Positions 32,011-42,969 of a stretch of DNA of 64,000 bases are shown here, piece by piece. The position numbers and the translations under genes were made by a program. The notes beneath the pieces are model-generated. The model saw only the letters and a list, made by a program, of their open reading frames with translations, made no database searches and was not told the DNA's origin. How positions within the stretch are numbered: the first letter of the stretch is position 1; each line of letters starts with the position of its first letter. Source of the DNA: Aphanomyces cochlioides (lineage: Eukaryota; Oomycota; Saprolegniomycetes; Saprolegniales; Verrucalvaceae). The DNA is taken from assembly GCA_019828595.1 (NCBI GenBank), contig JAHQRK010000002.1:1240001-1304000 (forward strand). The letters are read 5' to 3'.

Positions 32011-33618
32011 CTGTATATTCTCTAATAGGACGCCACTCTCTATTAGTACGCCACCTGATATACCACTATACTCTACAATTCAATATCTCTAGAAATTTAC
32101 ACAAACTCAGTTAAAATATTCAAGAGGAAAAATTTTCTATTGATCAATTACAAGTACTTCATCAAAGTCGTCTGCAAGAACATCACTGTCAGAAGCATGA
32201 ATTTCGGACTCTTTTGACTCGTCTTCGCAATGAATTTCCTGGAGACGATGAGTAAATTCATCACCATACTTTCCATGTCGAGCAAGTGAGAGCTCGTCGT
32301 CTTCTCCGATGACACAACGCACAAAGCTCTTCTCAATAATCGGCTTGCTGACCTGATTCCAGGCAGTCTTAACCCATTCTCCATATACTTCAATCGGTGG
32401 GGGCTTGACTCGATTTCCAGACGTATATTGGAATGGGCCATTCCTTTTCCAAGCGTCAATTTCACGCGAAAGGGCAGACTTCACAGACTTGAACCAACTG
32501 TAGTCGGCAGGTTGTAGAAAACCAGTCATGCCACCAGGAATAACAAGAAAGAGAATATTGTTGGCATGCAAAAACGACTTCACCACTTGACTGATGTGGC
32601 TTCTGGCGCTGTCAAAAATCAAGAGCAAAGGACGTGGATGAAACGCAAATTCATACCTGATGTACGCAATGAAAGCATTAGAAGTCATCCATGAATTTTT
32701 TGTTGTAAGAAGGACTATGCCGTTCTCTTGAGTCACATTGACTTCTTCGTCTCGTGAGCGCAGCAAGACGCAGGGCTTGCGCTTCACGCCATCAGCACTG
32801 GCAGCCATAACAGCAGTGATTCGAGTCTTTTCCAGCCCAAAAGACTTGATCGGGACATCTCTGGCGCCACGTAACTCAACAGTTTTTTGCTTCGAGTAAT
32901 CAAAAAAGATCGCTGTTTCATCCAAATTGTATATGTTCGACGCCGGTATACGAAACATTGATATCAATGAACGAGCTTGTCGTACAAAACTCAAGCCACG
33001 TTCGATTACTTGATCGTCCGATAAGACGGGCTTACGCGTTCCTTCTCGCAGCACCAGATCGTGACGTGAGAAAAAACGCGTGAGCCATCCTGTCGAGCAA
33101 CCAAGATCGATCTCAAGTTCTTCTGCCAAATCGATAGCCCACATGGTGATCATGCTTCGAGTCACTCGAAAGCCTTCAGATCGGTTGTATAGGATTCGTT
33201 CAAAGATGATTGAGTCGTGCTCTTCACTTGTCAAAGGGCTGCCACCACCAGAAAGCCGCTTAGCACTTAGATTGGACACAAACAAGTCTTTTAGCTCAGC
33301 TTCTTGATGCATCCATGAGCGAACACTGGAACGCGTCGCGCCAAAGTGTCTTGAAGCAGCACTAATGCCATGCAATTTGGCATAATCGACAGCGTTGAGC
33401 TTCTTCTTGGCTGTGAATGACTTCGTCATTGTCTTTTTGATTGACTGGCTTCATAAAATGGTTGGCTTTGACATGCCTTAGATAACTTATTCCTCTCAAA
33501 GATTATATATATCAGTCTAGTAGTATTATCAATTTATAGAGTAAGTCTAATAGTACGCCACCCTCGACCTGGCGTACTAAAGTTGTGCGCCATGGCGTCT
33601 TAATAGAGAATATACAGT
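32011..33618 (-). mobile_element. Pogo-like DNA transposon, apparently intact, 1.6 kb
   Basis: Terminal inverted repeats of about 26-29 bp (starting CTGTATATTCTCTA) at 32011-32036 and about 33593-33618 are flanked by TA on each side. Subterminal copies of a GTACGCCAC/GTGGCGTAC motif occur at both ends (near 32048 and 33556, 33571). The single ORF is uninterrupted, so this copy may be autonomous. It is inserted downstream of the cyclophilin triplet. Confidence 0.88.
32137..33429 (-). CDS. Pogo-like (DDE_1) transposase, intact
   Basis: 430 aa from ATG 33429. The N-terminus is a helix-turn-helix (KLNAVDYAKLHGISAASRHFG...SSVRSWM), followed by a second DNA-binding domain with GCSTGWLTRFFSRHDL. 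The catalytic core has IYNLDETAIFF (first Asp), LLLIFDSARSHIS (second Asp) and GFLQPADYSWFKSVK (third Asp), the DDD triad of pogo/Tigger/jerky proteins. The C-terminus is acidic. It would excise and insert the element at TA sites. It differs strongly from the transposase at 11313-12878, so the two belong to different pogo lineages. Confidence 0.93.
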   Translation of the reverse strand: MTKSFTAKKKLNAVDYAKLHGISAASRHFGATRSSVRSWMHQEAELKDLFVSNLSAKRLSGGGSPLTSEEHDSIIFERILYNRSEGFRVTRSMITMWAIDLAEELEIDLGCSTGWLTRFFSRHDLVLREGTRKPVLSDDQVIERGLSFVRQARSLISMFRIPASNIYNLDETAIFFDYSKQKTVELRGARDVPIKSFGLEKTRITAVMAASADGVKRKPCVLLRSRDEEVNVTQENGIVLLTTKNSWMTSNAFIAYIRYEFAFHPRPLLLIFDSARSHISQVVKSFLHANNILFLVIPGGMTGFLQPADYSWFKSVKSALSREIDAWKRNGPFQYTSGNRVKPPPIEVYGEWVKTAWNQVSKPIIEKSFVRCVIGEDDELSLARHGKYGDEFTHRLQEIHCEDESKESEIHASDSDVLADDFDEVLVIDQ

Positions 33619-33725
33619 AATTGGATAAAAATAAATTCATAATTTGTTGAAATTAAATTTTAGAATTTCCTCATTGGTCCGTTTTGGAGGTAAAACTGGA
33701 GCGCTGGATTCCGCCAATCGGAAGG

Positions 33726-35512
33726 ATGGCAACCGATGTCGGAAAAGCACCGCCGCAAGTAGAGGCCCAAGAAGAGGACGTCGAAAAGTCAAAGGAGCAA
33801 CCGATTCAACACGATGGAGAGAAATCCGAGGAAGTTGTCTCTGAAAGCGCGAATTCAAACGAGTCTGATGTTCAAACGCAAGCTCCCCTTGTTGAAGCCG
33901 AAAAATCCTCTCCCGACGATGCTCAAAAGGACATCACGAATGATGTGAGCGAGAGTAAAGAAGACGCTGTGGAGATAAAACCGAACGAGCCAGACGCAAA
34001 AGCTATGGTGGAGGAGAGCAATGCGCCCACTGAAGAAGCAAATGAAGAAAAATTGCAAGAATACATCGAGCAAACAGCTACAAGCATAATTAAGGAAGAA
34101 GTGCCATCAATTCAAGATGCTAGCCTTGAAAGCAATCCACCAGAAGCCAAAGCAAATGATGAAGTTGAAGCCACTGCAGCTAGCAATACATCAGCTGATG
34201 TTCCAGCCCCCGAAGTTGCTGCATCAACCCAAGACGAAACTCCACGACAAGAAGCAGCTCCAGCACTAGACGAGCATTCGATGGACGTTGAAGAATCAAC
34301 TGAAAATTCCCTAAAGCGAAAGCGCGACTCGACAGACGAGACTGGTGAGTTGAACGTGATTGTCTCTCGAGACGAAATGGCAAAGAAGGAAGAAGACACC
34401 GGTCTGCTCGAGTTCTGCGTCATCACAAACGACGGCACACCCGAGCGTATGATTCAGCTCATGACCCTCAAGAATATCTTCTCCAAGCAATTGCCGAAAA
34501 TGCCAAAAGAATACATTGTCCGCTTGGTCTTTGACAGAAACCACCACTCCATGGTGATTCTCAAGAACAAGAAGACGGTCGTAGGCGGTATTTGCTACCG
34601 CCCATTCTTGCCCAACCACTTTGGTGAAATTGCATTTTGTGCCATCACAGCCAGCGAGCAAGTGAAAGGCTATGGTACACGTCTTATGAATCACTTGAAG
34701 GAGTACGTCAAGACGCAGGGCATTACGCATTTCCTCACGTATGCTGATAATTATGCAATCGGGTATTTTAAGAAGCAAGGCTTCTCCAAAGTTGTATCCA
34801 TGGCCAAGATCAATTGGTTCGGCTACATCAAGGACTACGACGGTGGTACCTTGATGGAATGCGTCATACACCAGAAGATCAACTACCTTGAAATCACATC
34901 CATGGTCCAGCAACAACGCCAGATGATCCTCGAAGCCATCAAGAAGCGATCAAAAGCAGATATTGTGTATCCTGGCTTAACATCATTCTGCGATTCCCGC
35001 TTGGTCAATATCCATGCAGTACCAGGTGTGAAAGAAGCTGGTTGGAATCAAACTCTTGTACGAAACAGTCGCACGTATGTTAAAATGCTGTGAACATCCT
35101 ATCATTTGTTATTAGGAGCCGCGACTCGAGCACACTCAAGCAACAGTTGCAAACGCTGTGGAAATCGTTTTCAAATCACCGGAGTGCATGGCCATTTCAT
35201 GAACCAGTGGATGTGAGCGTCGTGACGGACTACTTAGACTTTGTCAAGCACCCGATTGATCTATCTACGATCCACAAAAAAATCGAAGACAATCAATACC
35301 CGACGAAAGCAGCCTTCAAAGACGATCTTATCCTCATGTGTGAAAACTGCCTCTCGTACAATTCCTCCGAGACCAACTACTACAAGTAAGTGCTATACAG
35401 GATGTCTTGATTCATCTTGGGAGATAGAGCTGCCAAAGATTTGCTTGAATTCGTTAAGAAGAAGGTCACAAGCGATGTGGACGGCCCTCCTTCCAGCAAG
35501 AAAAGTCGATAA
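33726..35512 (+). CDS. GCN5: Histone acetyltransferase GCN5/KAT2
   Basis: Exons 33726-35074, 35116-35385 and 35428-35512 give about 567 aa. Residues 1-205 are an acidic low-complexity region ending in a basic LKRKRDS patch. The GNAT domain follows: YIVRLVFDRNHHSMVILK, VVGGICYRPF, FGEIAFCAI (catalytic Glu), SEQVKGYGTRLMNHLK (acetyl-CoA loop) and TYADNYAIGYFKKQGF. The linker and bromodomain lie at about 475-555: AWPFHEPVDVSVVTDYL, HPIDLSTIHKKI, NCLSYNSSETNYYK (acetyl-lysine Asn). It acetylates histone H3 within SAGA-type complexes. The long acidic N-terminus replaces the PCAF-homology domain of animals. A pogo element lies 107 bp upstream. Confidence 0.95.
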
Positions 35513-36032
35513 ATGTCGATCGTTGATAATATCATCTCCTATTATTCAAACCTCGTTTACCATTCTCTCGACTTTGGTTTTGTTCGCTTACTTTTGCCCA
35601 TTTCATAGCTGGAAATTATTCTGGTGACGACCATTTTTGCTGCGGATCTCAACAGTCTCGACCCAAGCCTCATCCCGAGGAACATCATTCGTGTCGTTTT
35701 CTCGAGAATTCGTCCAAACCATCGAACGTCCATTGCTATAGGAAATATCCGTCATGCGTACAAAGTTTTGACCGGTCTCTGTCGAAGTGCCAACGAGGCC
35801 ATCATGTCGTTTAGTGTTGTCTCCAATTTCTCCCACGAGCTTCCCGCCATCTTTGATTTGAAATCCACATGGAATCTTATCATTATCCGGATAATACCCG
35901 GATAATCAAAATTAAATATGAAATGAATATAAAGTATAGAGGGTTTTAGCCTTGGAGTATGAACCAATCGATTGGAGATGGCTGGCGCATGGACCGATTG
36001 AGCTTATTTTTCACTGCGAAGGAAAGAGAACT
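35513..36032. other. Intergenic region between GCN5 and RPLP1
   Basis: A minus-strand frame at about 35850-35603 (starting MAGSSWEKLETTLND, then competing frames) could be a tiny spliced gene, but no unique reading emerges. A TTATCCGGATAATACCCGGATAA double motif at 35883-35906 lies 125-150 bp upstream of the P1 start codon. Confidence 0.4.
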
Positions 36033-36416
36033 ATGGCTTTGACGAAGGAACAACATGATGAATTGGCCGTGTCGTACGCCGCCTTGATCCTCTTCGATGG
36101 CGATGCCGAAATCACGTCGGATGCTCTCGCTAACGTCATTGCTGCCTCGGGCAACGAAGTCGAACCATACTGGCCAATGTTGTTTGCCAACTTGTTGTCC
36201 AAGGAAGGCAAGATGCTCGAACTCATCACGTCCGGTGGTGGCGCTGGTGCCGGTGCTGCTGCTGCCGCTGGCCCTGCTGCTGGTGCTGACTCTGGTGCTG
36301 ACGACGCCGCTGCTGCCGCCGCTGCCAAGGAAGCCGAAAAGAAGAAGAAGGAAGAAGAAGAAGAAGCCGACTTGGGCGGTGGCATGGATATGTTTGGCGG
36401 CGGCTCCGACTATTAA
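36033..36416 (+). CDS. RPLP1: 60S acidic ribosomal protein P1
   Basis: 127 aa, intronless. N-terminal dimerisation domain with DELAVSYAALILFDGDAEIT and NEVEPYWPMLFANLL, then an Ala/Gly hinge, a Lys/Glu run, and the C-terminal tail GGGMDMFGGGSDY. This tail replaces the animal/fungal DDDMGFGLFD end that binds elongation factors. P1 forms the ribosomal stalk with P0 and P2. Strong codon bias (GCC/GCT, AAG) agrees with high expression. Confidence 0.94.
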   Translation: MALTKEQHDELAVSYAALILFDGDAEITSDALANVIAASGNEVEPYWPMLFANLLSKEGKMLELITSGGGAGAGAAAAAGPAAGADSGADDAAAAAAAKEAEKKKKEEEEEADLGGGMDMFGGGSDY

Positions 36417-37011
36417 GCGAATGCAGATAGACCTTAGTTTGATCCGTGTAGCACGTGCTAGTGGCGGCCTACTTCAATCTGCGATTGGCTTAATATAGGA
36501 CTCTTCCCTTCCGTCTCCGTCATTTCAATCTCTAGGATAATCAAATCGTATCTACAGTCCCCAAGCTTATTTGGTCAGGCATGACTTGTTCTCCAATTTC
36601 CCAGGTTTCAGCATTTCGAGCTCAACTAGCCAACAGATCGTGAGTTGCATCGTCGTCAAGTTCATCCAAGGCCATGCCATGTTTGCTCTCTCTCGCCTCC
36701 ACGCAATATATTGCAAGCAGAAAATAAATTATTGTCATGAACAATATTGTTGATTTGATACGAATTTCCAGACCCCGTTCAATCGAATCACGCCGGCGGA
36801 TCGATTCACCAATCGACGCCATTGGCTAATAAATATTTTGGGCGATTGTGATTGGCTGAATAAAATTTTAAAGAAAGTACAGTTCCCATGAGAGAAAGTA
36901 CTGTTCTAATTTTCATTCATCCAATGTATTGGCGCGATTGGAGATTGATACAAAAAACGAATCCAAATTGGGAAATTTCTAGCGAATCCACAATATATTT
37001 ATGAAAAGAAT
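36417..37011. other. Intergenic region
   Basis: Non-coding. Contains GATTGGCT/CATTGGCTAATAAATA boxes near 36820-36855, like those in other AT-rich spacers of the window. Confidence 0.45.
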
Positions 37012-37280
37012 ATATTGTCGTTTGGGTCCAAAACAGGAAATTTGATATGTTTGAAAATGTTTCAATTAATTGACGCAAACACTATTTAAAGTTTACGCAA
37101 ACAATTTCAAACATTGCCCTCGATCGTGACCATTAAATAGTGTAATTTCAAACGTTTTAAATGTTTGAAAACATGTTCGAAACATTCAATTTCTTTTCAC
37201 TTGAAATTTGTATGCGTCAATTGTTGCTTGTGTCAAAATTTATTCCGCACGACTCCAGTTTTTTATTAAAACCACAATAT
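37012..37280 (-). mobile_element. 270-bp MITE, copy 2
   Basis: Inverted copy of 5211-5480, differing by scattered substitutions and small indels. Boundaries are ATATTGTCG and CCACAATAT. No coding capacity. The high similarity between copies 31 kb apart indicates fairly recent spread. Confidence 0.8.
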
Positions 37281-38214
37281 TGTTCGTGACAATAATTTTG
37301 CAATATATATTTTAACATATTACCTTGTTTAGTGACTTGGCACTATGGCGGCAGTAAAATTGTGGGTCTTACCATCTTTTATTTTTACTGACATCCCGGA
37401 ATTAGTCACTAAACCGAGGGAATACTGCGCATCTCTTCACAAGTTGACATGCGATTCTCTCCATGTTCCCGCCCGCTATCTCATGCGGATATGACTGCCG
37501 TGGGCTCTTGGAATCAAGGACCTCGGAATCCAGCTGCTCCGTCTCTAAGTGCGTCTCGCTGCTGGTTAACCATTTGCAGCCTTTGTTCAAAATTTGGTCC
37601 TAATGTTGGCAACAGGGTTCATGTTCAAGGTTGGAGCGCGCGCATGGCTTGGTCCCCTGTTACGCAAATGTTGACAAGCTCACGTTGGGAACTGTGGGCG
37701 CACCGTGCGTTGGGCGTGGATTGCCCGAGATCAAGCTTGTTCCATCTGTGATGTGCATGATTGGCACATTTGGTATTTGGCAGAGGCTTGTCAACTTTGC
37801 ATTGTCGTCCTCTACGAAAGCATTCAGGGCCACTATGGCACCAGGTTGAAGGTTGTCTGGGGAGCGTCTGGACGTTTCCAAACACCAACTCCATCTGGTC
37901 GATGACTACTCTATGTGGCGTCGCTACATTGCACAGAAGCTGTGAAACCACGATAGATGCGGCTGCCAGCAGCGCGCCGTGGTGCCAACGAGATAGCCGG
38001 TTGCACGTAGCATACATTGACCGTTGCGAATTTCTCCTGGCTCGTCCCCATGACGAAGAGCTTGACACTTGGGACGAGATGTCGCAACAGTGGGAGAGGC
38101 GGAAGTAATGGATCACAGACGGAACCAAGGTTGCCTCTACGTTGTTCCGAAAAGCAGAGCAGCGTTCGTTGCTCACATTTCGTTTTTAGCTAGCAGGAGC
38201 CCAAGAAGACCCCG
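37281..38214. other. Intergenic region, possibly with a decayed minus-strand gene
   Basis: On the minus strand, HRVVIDQMELVFGNVQTLP in one frame and LQPGAIVALNAFVEDDNAKL in another lie side by side near 37900-37800, as if a frameshift separates two parts of one protein. No family is recognised. The rest is non-coding and includes the promoter of the secreted-protein gene at 38215. Confidence 0.35.
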
Positions 38215-39569
38215 ATGGTGTCCATCCAGTCCATTGTCGCCACGACATGCTTGTTGGCTGCGGCAACTCTGGCGGAAAACAACACGTGGACCATGAAGCC
38301 CGTACATACGATCCAAGCCCGTGTTCAAGCGTTTGCCCCCGTCTTTGACAACGGCCCTGGTCACAACACCTTCGTCGCTGACTTCGTCCCGACCGCCGTC
38401 ACGTTCCAAGACCGCTACACAGTCTCGATGGACACGATCAACACGGCCAGTGTCGAAGGCGCGCTCATGTACCTCCAAGCCGAAGGTATCGACTACGCTG
38501 TGAACCGTCCATGCTACCGCAAGAACAACATGAGCTACATCTGGTTCTACAACATCACGATCGTCCAGCCGACGTTCATGCTCGCCGAGTTCCAAGACAC
38601 GCAAATGCCAGAATACGGCCCCTTTGTCGCGATGGACAACGGCATTTGCACGCCGATCAGCGCGCAAGTCCCAGTGCCAGCCGAATGCCAAGAATTCGAT
38701 GGCTTGAACAACTACCCCAAGCTTGGACCATTCATCGGCGGCGAACCTCGTAACGCGGATCCCCGCGCTCCGTACGACCAAAACATTTGGTTTTCGTTCC
38801 CCAACTCGTGCTACTTGAAGGCATTTGGCGCCAAGACGGACGAATGCCGCAAAGCCCAAACGGGGGGTATGTGCCCCCGCGGCAAGCAGCCCGATGGCAT
38901 TACGTGCACGTACTCGTTCGAAGTGATGGGCTACCTTGCAATCGACGAGTTGGTCGGCATCACCGCGATGCAAAACTCGCAGGGGAAGAACTACTCTGGC
39001 TTTGTCGAGTTCTGCAAAGACAGCAAGACCGAGTTTGACACGCGCAACTTGAACATGTCGATCCCATTCTGGAAGGATCCTTACAACCACACGGCCAACC
39101 AAGAGCGCACCAAGATCATGATGGACCTCTACAACACCAACGCCAAGAAGTCTGGCTCCAACATGATCCCTCTCCCGGAAGTCAAGGACCTCACTGCGAT
39201 CAACCCTCCGTGCTACCTCAACAGCAAACGATGCTACGATGCCCCCAACGGCTGCCGCCGCAAACTTCTCGCCCAAGTGTGCGAAGTGTGCACGGACAGC
39301 AGCGCCGACTGCGTCAAGAAGCCAGCCAACGCCGCCCCCTTCCCAACGCTTATTAAAGCCGAAAAGAAGGTTCCTCAAGCTGCGCTCGTGACCAATACGA
39401 CTGGTGCTTTTGGCAAGAACTCGTCGCAGGGCTTGTACCGGGAAAGCCTCAGACTACCGTTAGTGGTAGCGGTGCCTCTGGTTCTGCTGCGACGCAAGGC
39501 AGCGATGCAGTGAGCACAATGGCGTCAGTTGGTGTCGTTGTCGCTGCTGCTTTGGCGTTGATGCTGTAG
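38215..39569 (+). CDS. Secreted Cys-rich protein with GPI-type tail (frameshift near the end)
   Basis: Starts MVSIQSIVATTCLLAAATLA, a clear signal peptide. The mature part (about 385 aa) has many cysteines and N-glycosylation sites (NMS, NIT, NYS, NMS, NHT, NSS) and conserved-looking phrases such as FSFPNSCYLKAFGAKTDECR and CTYSFEVMGYLAIDELVG. I do not recognise the family. The open frame as given ends at 39511-39513 with an unlikely basic tail. Near 39440 a switch to another frame gives a Ser/Gly/Thr spacer and a hydrophobic end (TMASVGVVVAAALALML) with stop at 39567-39569, as expected for a GPI anchor. So a one-base indel, real or technical, is likely. Very high GC at third codon positions suggests strong expression. 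Confidence 0.8.
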
Positions 39570-39607
39570 TGTGTAAATACCAATAGTGTTCGCATTGGAA
39601 TTATAAA

Positions 39608-42396
39608 TCAATAATCACCTTCTGACTCACTCATGCCTTGATCGGGTGGACCGACGAGGACACCAGGATGCACTATGCCGGATTCGTCGTCGCTGTTACT
39701 CAATGCTGGTGCGGGTTGGGGAGTTTCTGTGCCTGGCGGTACGTCAGCCACGGAGGGACACGACATTTCCCGTGGAGGAGGCCGCTCGACGAGATCCGCA
39801 GGGAGCGGCAGTGGAATATAAACATCTTCATCAGCCACGGCAGTTGGTGGTTCCTGGGCTCCATCTGCAACTTTTACTTCGACTTTTGTCACGTCGTCAT
39901 CGGCGGATGAAGATGGCGTAGCAGCCGCAGCCGGTGGGGGTGGTAGAACTGGAGGAACTGGTGTAGCTGGGCTGTATGAATAGCTAATCCTGTCGCAAAT
40001 TGCTTGTAACCGAGTCCACGTGATGCTGTAGCACAGTTGCTTTGCTTCTTCAGGGTCGACATGCTGGCCCACACCAAGCTGAAGTCTGTATATGCATTTG
40101 TAATAGATAGTCGTGCCGTCTTCCATTACTCGGTTGCCTTCATCGTTGTAAATGCGGTTACCGTCCTCATCGACGCGGCCATGAAACTATTTCAAAAGAT
40201 CAAACGACCTCATCCATGCAATTGATGCCTCTACCTCTTTGTACCGACAACGTTCAAGCGCTCGATCCAGCTTTGTGTCTAAGCCGCTCTTGACGTTATT
40301 TGTGAGCATATACCAGACCCAACTTTCTTCAAACAACTTGGGCAATAAAACTTTCAGAATCGAATGAAGACTGCTCCGCTGACGAATTGAAAACCAGACT
40401 TGACCACCGACAATAACTTTAGCACTAGCCCATCCATCGACCGACGCGTCTTGATGTTCAATGACGATCTACGCAGAAAGAGCCATTAGGATTGCTAGAA
40501 ATTATTGAGGTAGTGTACCCTGGTCGGGGATTCCTCAATGGCATTGACGGCATTAACTAGACTCATCAAATGGGCCATCGTCTCTGTCTTCTTTGTAAAA
40601 TGACCCTTCACGCTCGTCAATAAGTTGTGCACGCGTTGGCTTAAGAGCCAAACGATATCGTACTGCACGTCAGAATCATATTCGAGAGGGCGATATCCTT
40701 CGTCAAATTCTTCTTCGATTGTTTCTTCTTCAATGTACTCGACGCCACCGCCTCCGCCGCCAGCATCGCCGTCGTCTTCAACATACACATCCATACCATT
40801 GTCATCGCCAACGAAAGGGTTTGGAAGGAAAATGTTGTCCATATTGTTGTTTTCCTCCTCCGAATGGGAGCTTTTTGAGTACTTCGACCGCGCAACCATG
40901 ACTTCACCGTCTCCATCATCATCAATATCCATATCTCCTTCCTCCCTTTCTTCACCTTCTTCGATCTCGTCGCTCATTGTTACATCGATTCGAGGCCGTT
41001 TTTCAGGCGGAGCAACATCGAAGCCACTAGGTCGCTTTCGAGGATCCGATGGAGGTGCAACATTGTCAATTTGGCGTTGACGTGGATCACTTGGAGCACT
41101 CTTTTCACTCTTGTCACTATGTTCTTGGTCTGTTGAAGCTCGCTGGCGAGGATCAACTGGGGCACGTCGAGGATCCCGCGGGCGTTCTTTATTTATTCGC
41201 AATTCTTCTGCCTCTTCCTCCTTGGATGAAACTTGCCGCGACTTGTAGTCGTTAAAGCTAATTTTTGTCGATTTGGACCGAGCAGATGGTGGCGGGGATG
41301 CCGACTGTGGTGTCGAAGATGATGAGGGGGCGGCGGAAGGAGGAGGACTGTCTTGTTTCCGAAGGATGCTTGTGGGCTCACTCACGCGCTTGAGATTCCT
41401 CGACGCCGGTTGAATAAGTATCGGATGAAACACGATTCGACGTGATGTCGGAGTTGCAGTTGGAGAAGGAGACGGCATGGGGGCATTGTGATGGACTTCG
41501 GATGATGAAGGGCCATACTTGCTGGCACCCGCGGCTTGTTTTCGCTGTTGTTGTTGCTGCTTCTGCTGTTCAGAAGGGTCGCCAGGTTGATAGACTATGT
41601 CATTCTTCTTAGGCGGCTCGGATTTCTTGGACGGTTGGACAAATCCATGGACGTAGCGATTGTTAGATCCTCGGCGCTCAAATGGCGATTGGCTTTGAAA
41701 TGGATTCCGCCTTGGAGAAGCAGCAGAATCACCGTTACTCTCAGCTTTGCTTTCCTGTCGTCGACTCTCAGGTCTTTCACGACGGTCTTCTGGTTTCTTT
41801 TTGGGGATGTGGAAATGGACGTCTGGAATTTGATCCGTCTGACGTTCGGATTGTGAGGACCGCACGTCATCGCGTTTCTTCTTAGGGATTTGAAAGTCGG
41901 CATCTGACACAATTGGTTCCTCCTTCGACTCGGCATCTGTTGGACGTCGTAGTCGCGGATCATCTCGCTTCTTCTTCTTTGGGATCTGGAACGGATCGAG
42001 CGATCCTTCATCTCTTGTATCTGGCGGCTCTGTTCGCGTTGGTTCATCGCGTTTCTTCTTGGTTGTCTGGAAGAGATCGTCGCGTTTTGGTTTGGATGTT
42101 GCATCAAGTCCGAGTGCTTTCCCAAGCACATCGATCTTCCCTGTGGTTTCGTCGACAACTCGCTTCTTGCTTGTCAAGTGAATCACCACTTCCTCTTCAT
42201 CGTCTGAATCTGCACCATTCGGGACTTGTACCAGTCGTCGTTCCTGTTCTAACGTTGCCCTGTCCTTGGTTTGAGCGGCGCATGTGGCCATCAAACTCCG
42301 ATGCAATTGGCACATCCATCGAGGGCAGTATAAAATGTATTCATTCCCAGTTGTTTTATCACACAGAGGGTTCCGGCACTCTGTTTCTGCTGCCAT
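39608..42396 (-). CDS. Large low-complexity, probably nuclear protein of unknown function
   Basis: Starts at ATG 42396. Exon 1 runs to about 40518; GT-AG introns near 40517-40470 and about 40240-40192 then join in frame to the end at 39608, giving over 850 aa. The N-terminus has a Cys/His cluster (CRNPLCDKTTGNEYILYCPRWMCQLH), probably zinc-binding. Four units of the form (F/H)QIPKKKxDD follow (about residues 105-200), then Gln-, Pro/Ser- and Asp/Glu-rich tracts and repeated DPRQR/DPRKR motifs. A folded C-terminal part (GWASAKVIVGGQVWFSIR, KVLLPKLFEESWVWYML) ends in a Pro-rich tail. The repeats and basic clusters suggest a chromatin- or RNA-associated scaffold. This is inferred from composition alone. 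Confidence 0.7.
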
Positions 42397-42969
42397 CTCG
42401 CCGCCGGTGCCCTTCGCGCTTTATCGCTTTTGAGCGTTGGAGGAAACAAGGGAAACTGCGTGCCATACACTAATAATTACTTTTCAAATATATATTTACA
42501 TTATTTAATACTTTATTTACAGTATATCCTTTTCAATTATAGTATTTATATAGTGCAATTTACATTCTAATTTAGATGCCAATTAAATAGTGTAATTTTA
42601 AAAAATCGTCTGAGGTTTGATGGCAAGTGTGGAACCAAGTCATATTCTATTGGAATGGAACACGTCAAGAAAGGAGAGCGTTAGATCTTGAATGCCTTTC
42701 CTGCTATAGCTCCTGCTGTGGTGAATCCTCTTGCTTTGTATTATTAAATAATAACGAAACTATGAAATTTTCATAGTTTCGTGAACTTTATTTTTGGCGC
42801 CAATTTTTCATCCAAATAAATCATAAAAATGATGAAAATGTCAAAATTCATAAATTATTATCAATATTCTATTTCTGCAGCATTCCGCCAAGGATCCTCT
42901 GCGTGGTCGCAAGAAGACTCATGACGGAAGCTGTGAAGGGAAGGTGTGTATATTTTATAGAGGTGGGGT
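42397..42969. other. AT-rich intergenic region
   Basis: Non-coding. A TTAAATAGTGTAAT phrase near 42585 resembles the interior of the 270-bp MITE, and an inverted GAAACTATGAAA/TTTCATAGTTTC pair lies at about 42757-42782, a possible terminator or polyadenylation-zone hairpin. Confidence 0.4.

Noticed and set aside
38173..39378. 401-codon minus-strand frame opposite the secreted protein
   Set aside because: Arg/Val/Ala-rich translation typical of the complement of a high-GC3 gene; the plus strand has a signal peptide and glycosylation sites.
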